Positions 54,216 through 62,990 of a stretch of DNA of 64,000 nt are shown piece by piece. The stretch spans positions 3,572,412 to 3,636,411 of the forward strand of contig NZ_CP132335.1 of the NCBI RefSeq assembly GCF_030758295.1, read 5' to 3'. Both the position numbers and the translations under genes were made by a program. The DNA comes from Pararhizobium sp. IMCC21322. GTDB lineage: Bacteria > Pseudomonadota > Alphaproteobacteria > Rhizobiales > GCA-2746425. Position 1 is the first letter of the stretch, and each line of letters opens with the position of its first letter. The notes under the pieces were generated by a model that saw nothing but the letters and a program-made list of their open reading frames with translations, did not search any database and was not told the DNA's origin.

Positions 54216-56210
54216 TCATGCTGTATCCCTGATCTCATTCTGGGAAGAATGACCAATTTGAAAGAGATAGGTCTCAAGTTTTTCCATGGGCAGCGGATGG
54301 GAGAGATAAAAACCTTGCGCAAACTCGCACTGGTTCCGAATGAGCAATTCCATCTGTTCGTTGTTTTCAACGCCTTCTGCAACAACATCGATATCAAGCG
54401 ACTTGGCAAAAGCGAGTATCGAAAGAACAAGCTTTCTCTTTTTTTCATGCAATTCGGCGTCTTTGATGAAGGATCGGTCAATCTTGATGCGGTCCAGTGG
54501 AAGCTCGGCAAGCGAAGCCAGATTGGAGTAGCCTGTCCCGAAATCATCAACCGCAAGTTTGACACCAATATCGACAAGCGCCGAAAAGACCTTATCCGAT
54601 GTAGCCCGGTTTCCGATGAACACACTTTCGGTAATTTCGATCTCGACACGATCCGACGACAGGCCAGTTTCATCGAGGATGGCCTTCAGGTAGGAGGGCA
54701 GCCCAGAATCCTGAAAGCTCTTACCGGACAGGTTTATGGCAAATCTCAAATCAGGTTGTATTGACAGCAGATCAACGGCGTCAGAACACGCTTTTCGCAA
54801 AACATATCGGTCGAGCCCGAGTATCAGATCACTGCGTTCTGCAAGTGGTATGAACTCAGATGGCGCAATGATGTTACCATTCACGGGATCACGCCACCTG
54901 ACCAGGGCTTCCAGCCCTGTGATCTGGCCAGTCGCGAGCCTGAATTGCGGTTGCCAGACAATGAAAAGCTCATTGTTTTTCATGGCAGATTGCAAACGAC
55001 TTTCCAGCTTGGAGCGCGTATTGACCTGACTTAGAATCTCACTGGAGAATCTGACAACCCTGCCGCGCCCTTTTCCTTTGGCTGCGTACACTGCGTGATC
55101 AGCATTCTTGAGCAATGTTTCAAGGTCTTGACCATCTTCTGGAAAACTGGCTGTACCAATGCTCGCGCCAATTCTAAGCCGGTGTGTCTCAACTTCGACA
55201 TGCTGATTAAGCGCGTCAGACAATTCTGCAAACAGGGCGTGCGCATCATCCTTTTCTTCACATGAGACGATGATCGCAAACTCATCCCCGCCAATGCGAC
55301 AGGCCCTGACATTGGGCGTCTCAGCAAACCTCAGAAGCGTGTCACCCACGGCTTCCAGAACCTGATCTCCAATGTGATGGCCATAAGTATCATTAATGCC
55401 CTTGAAGTGATCCAGATCAATCAGTGCCACGCTGACGCAATGATTGTTTCTCTGTGCTTCCTTGAGAAAAAATTGCCCGTTGAGCGACATCCAGTTCCTG
55501 TTGTGAACGCCTGTTGTCTGATCATGTGACGCAAGATATCTGACGGCAGCCAGGACTTCGTGGCGATTGACCAAAAGAAGCGCAGAACCGATTGAAACTA
55601 CCGAGAGTGCCAGCAACGAGGCAATGATCTCCCACCACAATTCCCCCAATATGGATTGCAGATGGGCCAATGCTGTATTTGTGTCAGTTCCGAACGAGTA
55701 ATAATACTCGTTCATTTGCTTCTCGATTTCGCTGATCTCGTTCTCAATGCGCAAAAGCGTTGGCGGATCAAATGGCAGTCCGTTGGCAAGAACCACATCT
55801 ATGGCTTCGATTTGTCGTGCTATGCTGTCCACCAATTCGCCATATTCTGGAAGACTTCTGATCGTCTCATCGCGGTTCACCCGGACGAAGCGGATGTAGG
55901 CCAGGTCATTGGCTTCAGACAGCCGCTCAAAGCTCTCCTGGTTTGCGGGCGCAAGACGGGCGCCAGCAGCCGCATCTCCCAGAGCTGTGGTATCCCGCAG
56001 CATTATGTGAAGGTCACGAATGGAATAAAAACCGTAGTTCGGCAACTCGCTGCTGACCTGGCGCAGTGTTCCTGACACAACCATAATCACAAACAGGCAG
56101 GCCAAGGCTGCTCCTAAAGAAGCGCCAATTTTGGCAGCAAGCCGTCGCCTGCGTGGAACGCCGGATTTGCTGACATCTTTTGGAAATTTCTTTAAAATAC
56201 GAACCTCCAA
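54216..56210 (-). CDS. Membrane GGDEF-EAL protein (c-di-GMP cyclase/phosphodiesterase)
   Basis: The 664-residue protein has two transmembrane helices (about 28-48 and 193-215) bracketing a periplasmic helical sensor region. A GGDEF domain with intact RIGGDEF (307-311) follows, then an EAL domain with intact EALVRW (434-439), DDFGTGYSN, KIDRSFI and AEGVEN motifs. Both activities may be possible. LapD-type receptors usually have degenerate motifs and a HAMP domain, so this is not LapD. The start is uncertain: TTG 56210 is used, and no ATG is available before the first helix. It is 12 bp after a secreted molybdopterin-domain-like gene. Confidence 0.86.
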   Translation of the reverse strand: MEVRILKKFPKDVSKSGVPRRRRLAAKIGASLGAALACLFVIMVVSGTLRQVSSELPNYGFYSIRDLHIMLRDTTALGDAAAGARLAPANQESFERLSEANDLAYIRFVRVNRDETIRSLPEYGELVDSIARQIEAIDVVLANGLPFDPPTLLRIENEISEIEKQMNEYYYSFGTDTNTALAHLQSILGELWWEIIASLLALSVVSIGSALLLVNRHEVLAAVRYLASHDQTTGVHNRNWMSLNGQFFLKEAQRNNHCVSVALIDLDHFKGINDTYGHHIGDQVLEAVGDTLLRFAETPNVRACRIGGDEFAIIVSCEEKDDAHALFAELSDALNQHVEVETHRLRIGASIGTASFPEDGQDLETLLKNADHAVYAAKGKGRGRVVRFSSEILSQVNTRSKLESRLQSAMKNNELFIVWQPQFRLATGQITGLEALVRWRDPVNGNIIAPSEFIPLAERSDLILGLDRYVLRKACSDAVDLLSIQPDLRFAINLSGKSFQDSGLPSYLKAILDETGLSSDRVEIEITESVFIGNRATSDKVFSALVDIGVKLAVDDFGTGYSNLASLAELPLDRIKIDRSFIKDAELHEKKRKLVLSILAFAKSLDIDVVAEGVENNEQMELLIRNQCEFAQGFYLSHPLPMEKLETYLFQIGHSSQNEIRDTA

Positions 56211-56222
56211 CCCTTGAGAAAT

Positions 56223-56747
56223 TTATTGCATGTGCTCAATGGACGTGATCGCCCAGACCCAGCGACGTTTGTGGACTGGCGTATCGTATTCAGGGTGATC
56301 CAAAATTGGATAGACCAGACGAACCGGCCCTTGGGTGCGAAGGGTCAAGGGCTTCCCATTCTGACGCGTTGCCAACAGCAGCGGACCGTCTGTCCAATCC
56401 GATCGCGGGATGGTTTGTGTGTAATTATCTGTTGCTCTCACCAGAACCTCTTCGGCATCATCAAGGCCGACCTTTTTCAGGAAGTCACGAAACAGAATGC
56501 CTTCAAAAACCAATTCGCCTTTTTCCCATGGCGAGACGGTTGTTACACGCATCAGACCGATTGCTTCCAATTCCGCAACTGACACATCAATTGTGCCATC
56601 GTCCCCAACCACTGTAACGGTTGTGCCCGGTAATGGAGCGCTCTCCGCGACCGCCGGTTCAATGGCGCTCACAGACCCTGGCACTGCGCAAACCGCCACA
56701 GTCATTGCAGCCAGTGTGAAAGTACAAAATGTCCTGATCGAACGCAT
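56223..56747 (-). CDS. Secreted molybdopterin-binding-domain-like protein
   Basis: The 174-residue protein has a signal peptide (RSIRTFCTFTLAAMTVAVC, cleavage near VSA) and a compact domain resembling the oxidoreductase molybdopterin-binding fold (VSPWEKGELVFEGILFRDFL, then NYTQTIPRSDW, and a GPVRLVYPI segment). The expected cofactor-anchoring Cys is absent, so it may be a non-catalytic, ligand- or redox-sensing relative. ATG 56747 follows GAGGGAGA at 6 nt. It sits immediately upstream of the GGDEF-EAL gene and could pass a periplasmic signal to it. Confidence 0.7.
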   Translation of the reverse strand: MRSIRTFCTFTLAAMTVAVCAVPGSVSAIEPAVAESAPLPGTTVTVVGDDGTIDVSVAELEAIGLMRVTTVSPWEKGELVFEGILFRDFLKKVGLDDAEEVLVRATDNYTQTIPRSDWTDGPLLLATRQNGKPLTLRTQGPVRLVYPILDHPEYDTPVHKRRWVWAITSIEHMQ

Positions 56748-57013
56748 GCGGTCTCCCTCGCAGGTTTTTTTGACGCCAGAAAGTTCACGTCTAGGGAAGA
56801 CAAATACGCGCCTGTTGTTAAAGAACAGGCTCGTAAAGAGCGTTAGCAGAGACTTAATGTGAAGCCGAAAAATGCCAAGTAAATAGGCGGTTAGGACGTT
56901 CACCTGTTCCAGTTGCATGTAACTGCAAAAGCGTTTTTGAAACCGTACGTGGTGCAAGCCATAAGAGGTGTCGCACTATTGCGCACCTCCATCGTTTAAC
57001 TTTATCATGTCTC

Positions 57014-57451
57014 ATGGCCAAGAAAGTACAGCTCAAGACCCAAAAAAACGAGGCCAGCGTCCAGGCCTTTATCAGCACGATAGAGGATGCAGGTCTGCGT
57101 GCAGACAGCAAACAGCTTCTCACGCTGTTTGAGGAAATCACAGGCGTTGCCCCCAAAATGTGGGGTGGCTCCATCATCGGGTTTGGCGAATACACCTATT
57201 ACCGCTCCAATGGAGATCAGGGCACTTATATGGCGACCGGCTTCAGCCCACGAAAAAGCGGACCGACCATCTACATAATGCCGGGCTATCAGAACTATGA
57301 CGCCATGCTGCAAAGGCTTGGCCCATACAAGCTTGGCAAATCCTGTCTTTATCTGAAAAGCCTTGAGAGCATTGATCTGGATTGTTTGAAAGAACTAATC
57401 GAGACCGGGCTGAATGTTCTGAAAAAAGGCCACGCAACCAGCTTTGATTGA
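57014..57451 (+). CDS. DUF1801 (YdhG-like) protein, intact
   Basis: The 145-residue protein has the complete DUF1801 fold (FEEITGVAPKMWGGSIIGFG, YYRSNGDQGTYMATGFSPRK, GKSCLYLKSLESID). This family is structurally simple and its biochemical function is unknown; no signal peptide or membrane segment is present. It stands alone between divergent and convergent neighbours, 266 bp after the molybdopterin-like gene start. It belongs to a different DUF1801 branch from the two fragments in this window. Confidence 0.8.
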   Translation: MAKKVQLKTQKNEASVQAFISTIEDAGLRADSKQLLTLFEEITGVAPKMWGGSIIGFGEYTYYRSNGDQGTYMATGFSPRKSGPTIYIMPGYQNYDAMLQRLGPYKLGKSCLYLKSLESIDLDCLKELIETGLNVLKKGHATSFD

Positions 57452-57503
57452 ATACCGCATTTAAAAAGTCCTGATTGCGCCGACCGATCCGGTTTGATCA
57501 CGC

Positions 57504-58556
57504 TCAACACGCGTGCCCCATACCGGACACCTGCCCCGTCAAACGATTGGCGGTTTTCAAAGCACAGGCTGTGGCTTCGCACATGTTGGGCAAGATCATC
57601 CATTCTAATGCCCAGGCGCTTCCAGAGCGTTCCTGTTCATGAACCAGCGCCTGATGCATGGCCGAAACTTGAACCGCATTGAACCGGGCCAGTGTCACAA
57701 GCGTTTCTGCTGCAATCGGATTTTGCTTGTGAGGCATGGCGGAAGAACTGCCGCCGCCCTTCAAAACCACATCATCAATGCCCTGCTGCGCCATCAGGCA
57801 GAAATCCTGCCCCATTTTGCCGAGCGTACCGGTGACCATTGAAAGCCAGTTTGCATATTCGACCAGATTATCACGTTCCGTGTGCCACTGTTTTGCAGGA
57901 TTGCCGAGTTCAAGGGAAGCGGCCATGTCGTCTGCAATTGCGACCGCTTTTTCACCAAACACATGATTGGTTCCAACCGCACCGCCCAGTTGCAGAACGC
58001 AGATCGCCGAATCAATTTTTTCCAACCGGATCAGGTGCCGCTCCAACGGGGCCTGCCAAGCCCTGACGCGGTCGCTTACACTGATTGGCAGCGCTGCCTG
58101 CATGCGTGTGCGTCCCATCATGCCGTTCTGACCATAGGCGTGAATCAAACTCTGCAGAAATTCATTTAAAGCGCTGATATCAAGGGCGAATTTCTTGTTT
58201 ATACCTTTAAGGCTAAGCGCCAGCGCTGTGTCTAAAAGGTCTTGGCTGGTCGCACCGAAATGAACATCTGTTTGATTCGGATCGCCAATATGGGTCTTGA
58301 GCTCACGGACAAATGCAGGAACCGCAAGGCCATCAATCACCGTCTCCGTGCGGATCTTCTGCATGTCCGGCTTGAAGGACCGACATCCGGCAATGATCGC
58401 AGAAGCGCTTTTGTTGTCTATCAGACCCTGCGCGCCAAGCGCGTCTGTCAGAGCAATTTCAAACTGGCAGAAATGCGCCAGAAAAGCTTCGCCGGAAAAC
58501 GCTGTCGAAACAGCTTCATCCCCCAGTAACTCCCCGAGTAAGGCATGCTCAAACAT
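57504..58556 (-). CDS. pcaB: 3-carboxy-cis,cis-muconate cycloisomerase
   Basis: The 350-residue protein belongs to the fumarase/aspartase superfamily; its signature GSSSAMPHKQNPIAAETL contains the catalytic Ser loop. The enzyme lactonises 3-carboxy-cis,cis-muconate to 4-carboxymuconolactone in the protocatechuate branch of the beta-ketoadipate pathway. Its ATG at 58556 overlaps the end of pcaG, and it is the last gene of the pcaCHGB operon. Length is normal for alphaproteobacterial PcaB. Confidence 0.88.
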   Translation of the reverse strand: MFEHALLGELLGDEAVSTAFSGEAFLAHFCQFEIALTDALGAQGLIDNKSASAIIAGCRSFKPDMQKIRTETVIDGLAVPAFVRELKTHIGDPNQTDVHFGATSQDLLDTALALSLKGINKKFALDISALNEFLQSLIHAYGQNGMMGRTRMQAALPISVSDRVRAWQAPLERHLIRLEKIDSAICVLQLGGAVGTNHVFGEKAVAIADDMAASLELGNPAKQWHTERDNLVEYANWLSMVTGTLGKMGQDFCLMAQQGIDDVVLKGGGSSSAMPHKQNPIAAETLVTLARFNAVQVSAMHQALVHEQERSGSAWALEWMILPNMCEATACALKTANRLTGQVSGMGHAC

Positions 58557-59160
58557 CAAAAAACACGGTTTCCAGCGCGCCCTGAAGATGTATGTCAAAC
58601 AAATAGCTGTCACCCTCCCGGCCCGCAAGCAACGTCTCTCTGCGCTTTGGGTCGGTTATGCTGGCCAGCACAGGATCAGCAGAATTCGCTTCCGGTTCAT
58701 CTGCAAAGTAAAGCCGCGTCGAAAGACCCAGATTAATGCCCCGCGCAACGATCCAAAATGAGATATGGGGTGCCTGCATCCGCCCGTCAGAGGCCGGCAC
58801 GGATCCCGGCCTGATGGTGTCAAAGGCAAAATATCCGGTTTCCAGATCAGTCGGCTGACGCCCCCAACCTGCAAACTCCGGGTCTGCTGTGCCACGGGTC
58901 TCCTCAGGACTGTTATAGAGACCCTCTGCATCCGCCTGCCAAGTCTCAATCAGGCCGTCTTTCACGATATCATTCGCCCCATCAAAAATCCGCCCACGGA
59001 TGTGAATGCGCTCACCTTTGGTTCTGTCTGAGAGCAGACGAAGACCCGGATCTTCAGCGTAGACACCGGAAATACCGACAAAATTTGGGGTGCAGCCAAT
59101 ATGAACATAAGGACCGGCGGTCTGTGATGCGCTTTCCTTCAAAAGGAATGAATGTGCCAT
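58549..59160 (-). CDS. pcaG: Protocatechuate 3,4-dioxygenase alpha subunit
   Basis: The 203-residue protein has the intradiol dioxygenase fold without the iron ligands, as expected of the alpha subunit (DGLIETWQADAEG, APHISFWIVARGINLGLSTR). With PcaH it forms the ring-opening enzyme that converts protocatechuate to 3-carboxy-cis,cis-muconate. ATG 59160 overlaps the pcaH stop (TGATGG) and has GGAGGG about 7 nt upstream. Confidence 0.9.
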   Translation of the reverse strand: MAHSFLLKESASQTAGPYVHIGCTPNFVGISGVYAEDPGLRLLSDRTKGERIHIRGRIFDGANDIVKDGLIETWQADAEGLYNSPEETRGTADPEFAGWGRQPTDLETGYFAFDTIRPGSVPASDGRMQAPHISFWIVARGINLGLSTRLYFADEPEANSADPVLASITDPKRRETLLAGREGDSYLFDIHLQGALETVFFDV

Positions 59161-59903
59161 CAATTGCCCTCCATCCGGTTTTCAAACAAAGTGGATTGGC
59201 GCCCGCGCAATATCACATCCAGTCGATAGGCTCTGATATCCATCGGCACTGTATGCTCCATATCCAGACGTGCGGTCAGTTGATCAATCGCCTTCGGATC
59301 ATTGATTGCATTGACGATGGGGCACAAAACAATATGAGGATCACCCTCAAAATAAATTTGCGTAATCAGGCGCTGCGCAAAGCCACTGCCAAACAGGGAA
59401 TAGTGGATATGGGCCGGTCGCCAGTCATTGCCGCCATTAGGCCATGGATAAGGCCCGGGCTTGATGGTTCTAAACGCATAATAGCCATTCTCATCTGACA
59501 ACAGCCGTCCACAACCGCCAAAATTAGGGTCCAGCGGCGCCAGATAACTGTCATTCTTATGCCGATAGCGCCCGCCCGCATTCGCCTGCCAGACTTCCAG
59601 CAAAGCGCCAGGCACGCCCTGGCCATTTTCATCCAGTATGTGCCCATGCACAATAATACGCTCACCAATCGCGCTTTCACCCGGCTTGGCAAAATTCTGG
59701 ATCAAATCATGATCCAGCGCCCCAAGTTCGTTCTGTCCGAAGACAGGCCCTGTGGTCTCAGACAAGGACTGCTCCAGCATCACCAGCTTTTGTTTCGGTG
59801 ATCGCAAAATGGTGCTGCGGTATCCGGGTGTAAAAGCATCCGGATGCCAATGCCGGTCACGCTGGTTGAAGCCAGACAAGCCCTCCTCCCCGGATTTTGG
59901 CAT
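59160..59903 (-). CDS. pcaH: Protocatechuate 3,4-dioxygenase beta subunit
   Basis: The 247-residue beta subunit carries the non-haem Fe(III) ligands of the intradiol dioxygenases: Tyr113 (GGRYRHKND), Tyr152 (GPYPW), His165 and His167 (RPAHIHY), plus the active-site Arg162. The flanking [22 protein letters not shown] segment is typical. Cytoplasmic. Its RBS (GAGGAGG) lies in the last codons of pcaC, 2 bp apart. It acts with PcaG. Confidence 0.92.
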   Translation of the reverse strand: MPKSGEEGLSGFNQRDRHWHPDAFTPGYRSTILRSPKQKLVMLEQSLSETTGPVFGQNELGALDHDLIQNFAKPGESAIGERIIVHGHILDENGQGVPGALLEVWQANAGGRYRHKNDSYLAPLDPNFGGCGRLLSDENGYYAFRTIKPGPYPWPNGGNDWRPAHIHYSLFGSGFAQRLITQIYFEGDPHIVLCPIVNAINDPKAIDQLTARLDMEHTVPMDIRAYRLDVILRGRQSTLFENRMEGN

Positions 59904-59905
59904 GT

Positions 59906-60313
59906 TCAGCCCTCCTCAGCTGCCGTATCGGTCTGCTCAGCGTCCATTTCAGCGAACGTTTGTTTGACAATTTTGATAGCGCGGTTGGCCGCTGGCAGAC
60001 CGGCATAAATGGCAACATGCATCAGTGCTTCGCACACATCATCCTTGCTGGCTCCGGTATTTGCGGTTGCCCGCACATGCATGGCTACTTCCTCGTCATG
60101 TCCGAGCGCCGCCAGCAAGGCAATGGTGACGATTGACCGCTCACGCGGGTTCAACTGCGGACGCGACCAGACATGCCCCCAGGCAGTCTCTGTGACCAAT
60201 TCCTGAAACGGCGCATCAAGCGCCGTTTTGTCAGCCTCGGCCCGGTCCACATGGGCATCGCCCAGAACCGCACGACGAACCTGCATGCCAGTGTCGTATC
60301 GAAGTGATCCCAT
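59906..60313 (-). CDS. pcaC: 4-carboxymuconolactone decarboxylase
   Basis: The 135-residue protein has the carboxymuconolactone decarboxylase fold ([43 protein letters not shown]). It converts 4-carboxymuconolactone to 3-oxoadipate enol-lactone. It is the first gene of the operon here; the enol-lactonase pcaD, usually upstream in Rhizobiales, and the pcaQ regulator are not present. Confidence 0.9.
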   Translation of the reverse strand: MGSLRYDTGMQVRRAVLGDAHVDRAEADKTALDAPFQELVTETAWGHVWSRPQLNPRERSIVTIALLAALGHDEEVAMHVRATANTGASKDDVCEALMHVAIYAGLPAANRAIKIVKQTFAEMDAEQTDTAAEEG

Positions 60314-60399
60314 TTCCTGCCCTCAAACCTTTTCAATACTGTCTGCAATTCTGCAGAGTATATGGTGACACATTAGGCTCAGGGTTTCATATGATAAAG

Positions 60400-60415
60400 G
60401 CTGTTTATAAACAGC
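60400..60415. promoter_or_regulatory. 16-bp perfect palindrome upstream of pcaC
   Basis: GCTGTTTATAAACAGC is a perfect inverted repeat 87 bp before the pcaC start codon, in the promoter region of the pca operon. It is a plausible operator for a LysR (PcaQ) or IclR-type pathway regulator encoded elsewhere. It also lies upstream of the broken GNAT gene on the other strand. Confidence 0.5.
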
Positions 60416-60467
60416 AGCGGCCGAACCCCACGCATTGTGCAGTTACAAAGGCGAAAAACACCAAATC

Positions 60468-60835
60468 ATGAAAACACGGCTCACCAACAGCTGCACATAT
60501 CAAGCCCCTGCAAAGCGTATTGGACCAGACGGAGCTGTTCCCAAGCGACATGCTGCCAGACATGATCGCTGATTTCCTGTCATCAGATGACAGCAATGAC
60601 ATTTGGATCACTTGCGAGTTGGACGGCACTCCAATCGGCTTTTGCTATGCCACCCCGGAGGCATTAACTGAAAGGACCTGGAACATGCTGGCAATTGCAG
60701 TTCTGCCTTCCAGCCAAACCCGTGGTGCGGGCAGCGCACTGACAAACCATCTCGAAAAACGGCTCCGGCAACGCGGCAACCGAATTCTCATTGCCGACAA
60801 TACATGTCCCAATCCGGAAGGCCTGGTTCCTCCAA
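60468..60835 (+). pseudogene. Broken GNAT N-acetyltransferase
   Basis: The core (LDQTELFPSDMLPDMIADFL, NMLAIAVLPSSQTRGAGSAL with the acetyl-CoA loop QTRGAGS) is a GNAT domain. The natural ATG is probably at 60468, but that frame diverges after a few codons and the GNAT frame upstream of 60520 contains a TGA, so a frameshift lies near 60475. At the 3' end similarity fades after ILIADNT (about 60800), before the region that encodes the C-terminus of the opposite-strand ClpP-like gene. The usual FYRKCGY and FYAPGDDK C-terminal part is missing. A shorter protein from TTG 60520 is open to 60936 but seems incomplete. Confidence 0.6.
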
Positions 60836-62533
60836 TTATCGCTGCTCAAAAAACCCCGCTACCGTGCCAGCCCCACCTTTCACGTATGCGCCCGGGCGAT
60901 CAAGCAAAACACATTGGCCTTCCTTGTAGTCAATAGCTTCGCATTGATCTGACTGCACGCAAATCTGCAAACAGTCCTTTGCATTCTCAGTGGTCACACG
61001 CTCAAAACTGCCATCGAGCTGGAACGACATATCCTCAAGTAAATAAGTCCTGATAGGCAGGGTCGATAAACGCATGTAGCGCTGCGAAATACGCCGAACG
61101 ACCGTGTCAGCTTTGGAATTCCTCACGAGATCTCCGACGGGCCAATCCTTGAGAAAACAAACCTGGTTCCAGCGATCATAGGTTACAGCAATACAATTGG
61201 AGCCTGCAGCTTCGCACTTGTCCAAACACTCAACCATCGAAACATCATTGTGCCGCTCAAGGTCCTCACTATCATCCATCAGAAGATCAAATCCGGAGAA
61301 CATACGAAACTCGCGGGCGTAGACCTCAGAGAGTGACGACATGTCTTCTTGGCCCAATGGATCAACTGATGCCAACGCCGAGTTGGCATTTACCCGCGGC
61401 AGATCATCAATCATGGTGCCAGGATGATATGCATAGATAGCCGGCAACGGGATTGTTCCTCCCCAAGCCTCATCAGATACATCAGATGGATGCTCGATTG
61501 AGTTTTCAGGATAACTTTCAACTAGTGTGGCAGCAACACCAGTGCCATACCACTCGTCGCCCTCAATTTCTTTTGAGACCGACACGATGCAATAAATCTC
61601 GTAATATTTGCTGCCAGACCAAAAAGGGCCAGACACTCCGAGAAGAGACCCATCCGTACCAATTTCAAATTCAACATCCAGTTGATCCACGAACCAATTA
61701 TTTTTCAGATTCTCTTCTTTGTCGTCATCCAGATATAGGCTGCTATTTATAGTCAGTTGATAGTGTTCTGGAGCAGTAGGCGTGGTTGCATAATAGCTGT
61801 CCTTCGGAGGAAATGTGGCCAGAGTATTTGCACATATGTTGCGGATCAGGTTAGGCGCTGCCTTGCTGTTTACCTCTGGATATTGAATTCCAACTATCCT
61901 GACATCTGATAGAATTGCGTCGCCAACATGTTCAATCCAATACATGCGCTCAGCAGGGGTTTGGAGGATCATGGACAACAGGAAGTCCGGTAGAATAACC
62001 TCCCTGCGTTCCTTTATCTGATTGATACTAAACAGCTCTGCAGCAACTTGAATGGCCGAATTATAGGCTTCCACAACGACTTCCGTGCGCTGACTGCGTC
62101 CAGGTGGTAAATCGAGCGAAGGCCCATGAAAGCCTAATCGCGCCCCGGCGTGCATGTTGCGTTCCACCTGTCTTGTAAGGTCAGTCCCTTGTACATTACC
62201 ACCGGCGATAAAAATGAGTGCACAAGCGGAAGCGCAACCATCGCCGGGCAAGATGGCAGTGTCGATATTGGCCGTCCAAATCATATCGAGCACTTCAAGG
62301 GCGACTGAAAGATCTCCACCTTCAGGGCTATCAAGGCATAAAGTGAGCGGTTCATATCCCGCGCCGTCAGCAAATTTTTTAAACGCTCCAAGATCCCGAG
62401 CGTCTATTTCACCCGTGAATTTGGCATCACAAGCTTCGGTATTTGGATAGGTAAGTTCACCTGCAAGTGTTGACCGCATGAATGTTAGACCACCGCATAC
62501 CACCAACAATCCAATAATTATCAAGCGCAGCAT
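60836..62533 (-). CDS. Exported ClpP-like serine peptidase with tandem PAN/Apple domains
   Basis: The 565-residue protein begins with a signal peptide (LRLIIIGLLVVCGG, cleavage near LAG/E). The first 200 residues are a ClpP/crotonase-fold domain like periplasmic COG3904 proteins: SPEGGD (69-74), GCASACALIFIAGG with Ser102, and GFHGPS with His136. A middle region of about 200 residues is unrecognised. Two C-terminal PAN/Apple-like Cys modules follow (about 425-480: CLDKCEAAGSNCIAV...CFLKD; and about 505-560: CLQICVQSDQCEAID...CVLLDR). PAN modules bind proteins or carbohydrates. ATG 62533 has GGAGGGGAG upstream. It is divergent from two small exported or membrane genes. Protease activity is inferred. 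Confidence 0.75.
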   Translation of the reverse strand: MLRLIIIGLLVVCGGLTFMRSTLAGELTYPNTEACDAKFTGEIDARDLGAFKKFADGAGYEPLTLCLDSPEGGDLSVALEVLDMIWTANIDTAILPGDGCASACALIFIAGGNVQGTDLTRQVERNMHAGARLGFHGPSLDLPPGRSQRTEVVVEAYNSAIQVAAELFSINQIKERREVILPDFLLSMILQTPAERMYWIEHVGDAILSDVRIVGIQYPEVNSKAAPNLIRNICANTLATFPPKDSYYATTPTAPEHYQLTINSSLYLDDDKEENLKNNWFVDQLDVEFEIGTDGSLLGVSGPFWSGSKYYEIYCIVSVSKEIEGDEWYGTGVAATLVESYPENSIEHPSDVSDEAWGGTIPLPAIYAYHPGTMIDDLPRVNANSALASVDPLGQEDMSSLSEVYAREFRMFSGFDLLMDDSEDLERHNDVSMVECLDKCEAAGSNCIAVTYDRWNQVCFLKDWPVGDLVRNSKADTVVRRISQRYMRLSTLPIRTYLLEDMSFQLDGSFERVTTENAKDCLQICVQSDQCEAIDYKEGQCVLLDRPGAYVKGGAGTVAGFFEQR

Positions 62534-62607
62534 CTGCTCCCCTCCTTGCTTTTCAACGTAAGCGGGTCTTATGCTAATCGTATTGCCTAAGCACGCAAGG
62601 GATTGTT

Positions 62608-62988
62608 ATGCTCATACGACTTTTGATTGTGTCAGTAATCGCCTTGAACAACATGATAAACATCGCTGTAGCGGATGATTATTACTACATTTTGGCTGCT
62701 GAACGATGGCAATGCATAGCCAATAATGCTGAAGGTTATTTGCAGTCACAACGACGCGGTCTGATCTACATCGCTGTTGATCATTGTCCAATCATACCCG
62801 CCGATCCCATCCGGGCTGTGTCGCGAAATGAGAACCCATCGTTTGGTGTATCTGACGCTGCACAGTTTGATATGCTGCTGACATTTTCAATCGCCGAGTT
62901 CGAATGTCTGATCAACCAGGAAATTCCCCAGACCGCGAAAGCTCTGACGCTTCTCTATGACCAGTGCAAGATAACGGTTGGAAACTGA
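62608..62988 (+). CDS. Small exported protein, unknown family
   Basis: The 126-residue product starts with a signal peptide (LIRLLIVSVIALNNMINIAVA, cleavage before DD) and has four Cys in the mature part, suggesting a disulfide-bonded periplasmic protein. I recognise no domain. It is divergent from the ClpP-like/PAN gene across a 74-bp gap and stops 2 bp before the next gene, so the two form a small operon. Confidence 0.6.
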   Translation: MLIRLLIVSVIALNNMINIAVADDYYYILAAERWQCIANNAEGYLQSQRRGLIYIAVDHCPIIPADPIRAVSRNENPSFGVSDAAQFDMLLTFSIAEFECLINQEIPQTAKALTLLYDQCKITVGN

Positions 62989-62990
62989 AC

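Noticed and set aside
54216-56210. GGDEF-EAL protein as the missing LapD
   Set aside because: Its GGDEF and EAL motifs are intact, no HAMP domain is seen, and it lies 27 kb from the adhesin system, whereas LapD is usually degenerate and linked or distinct.
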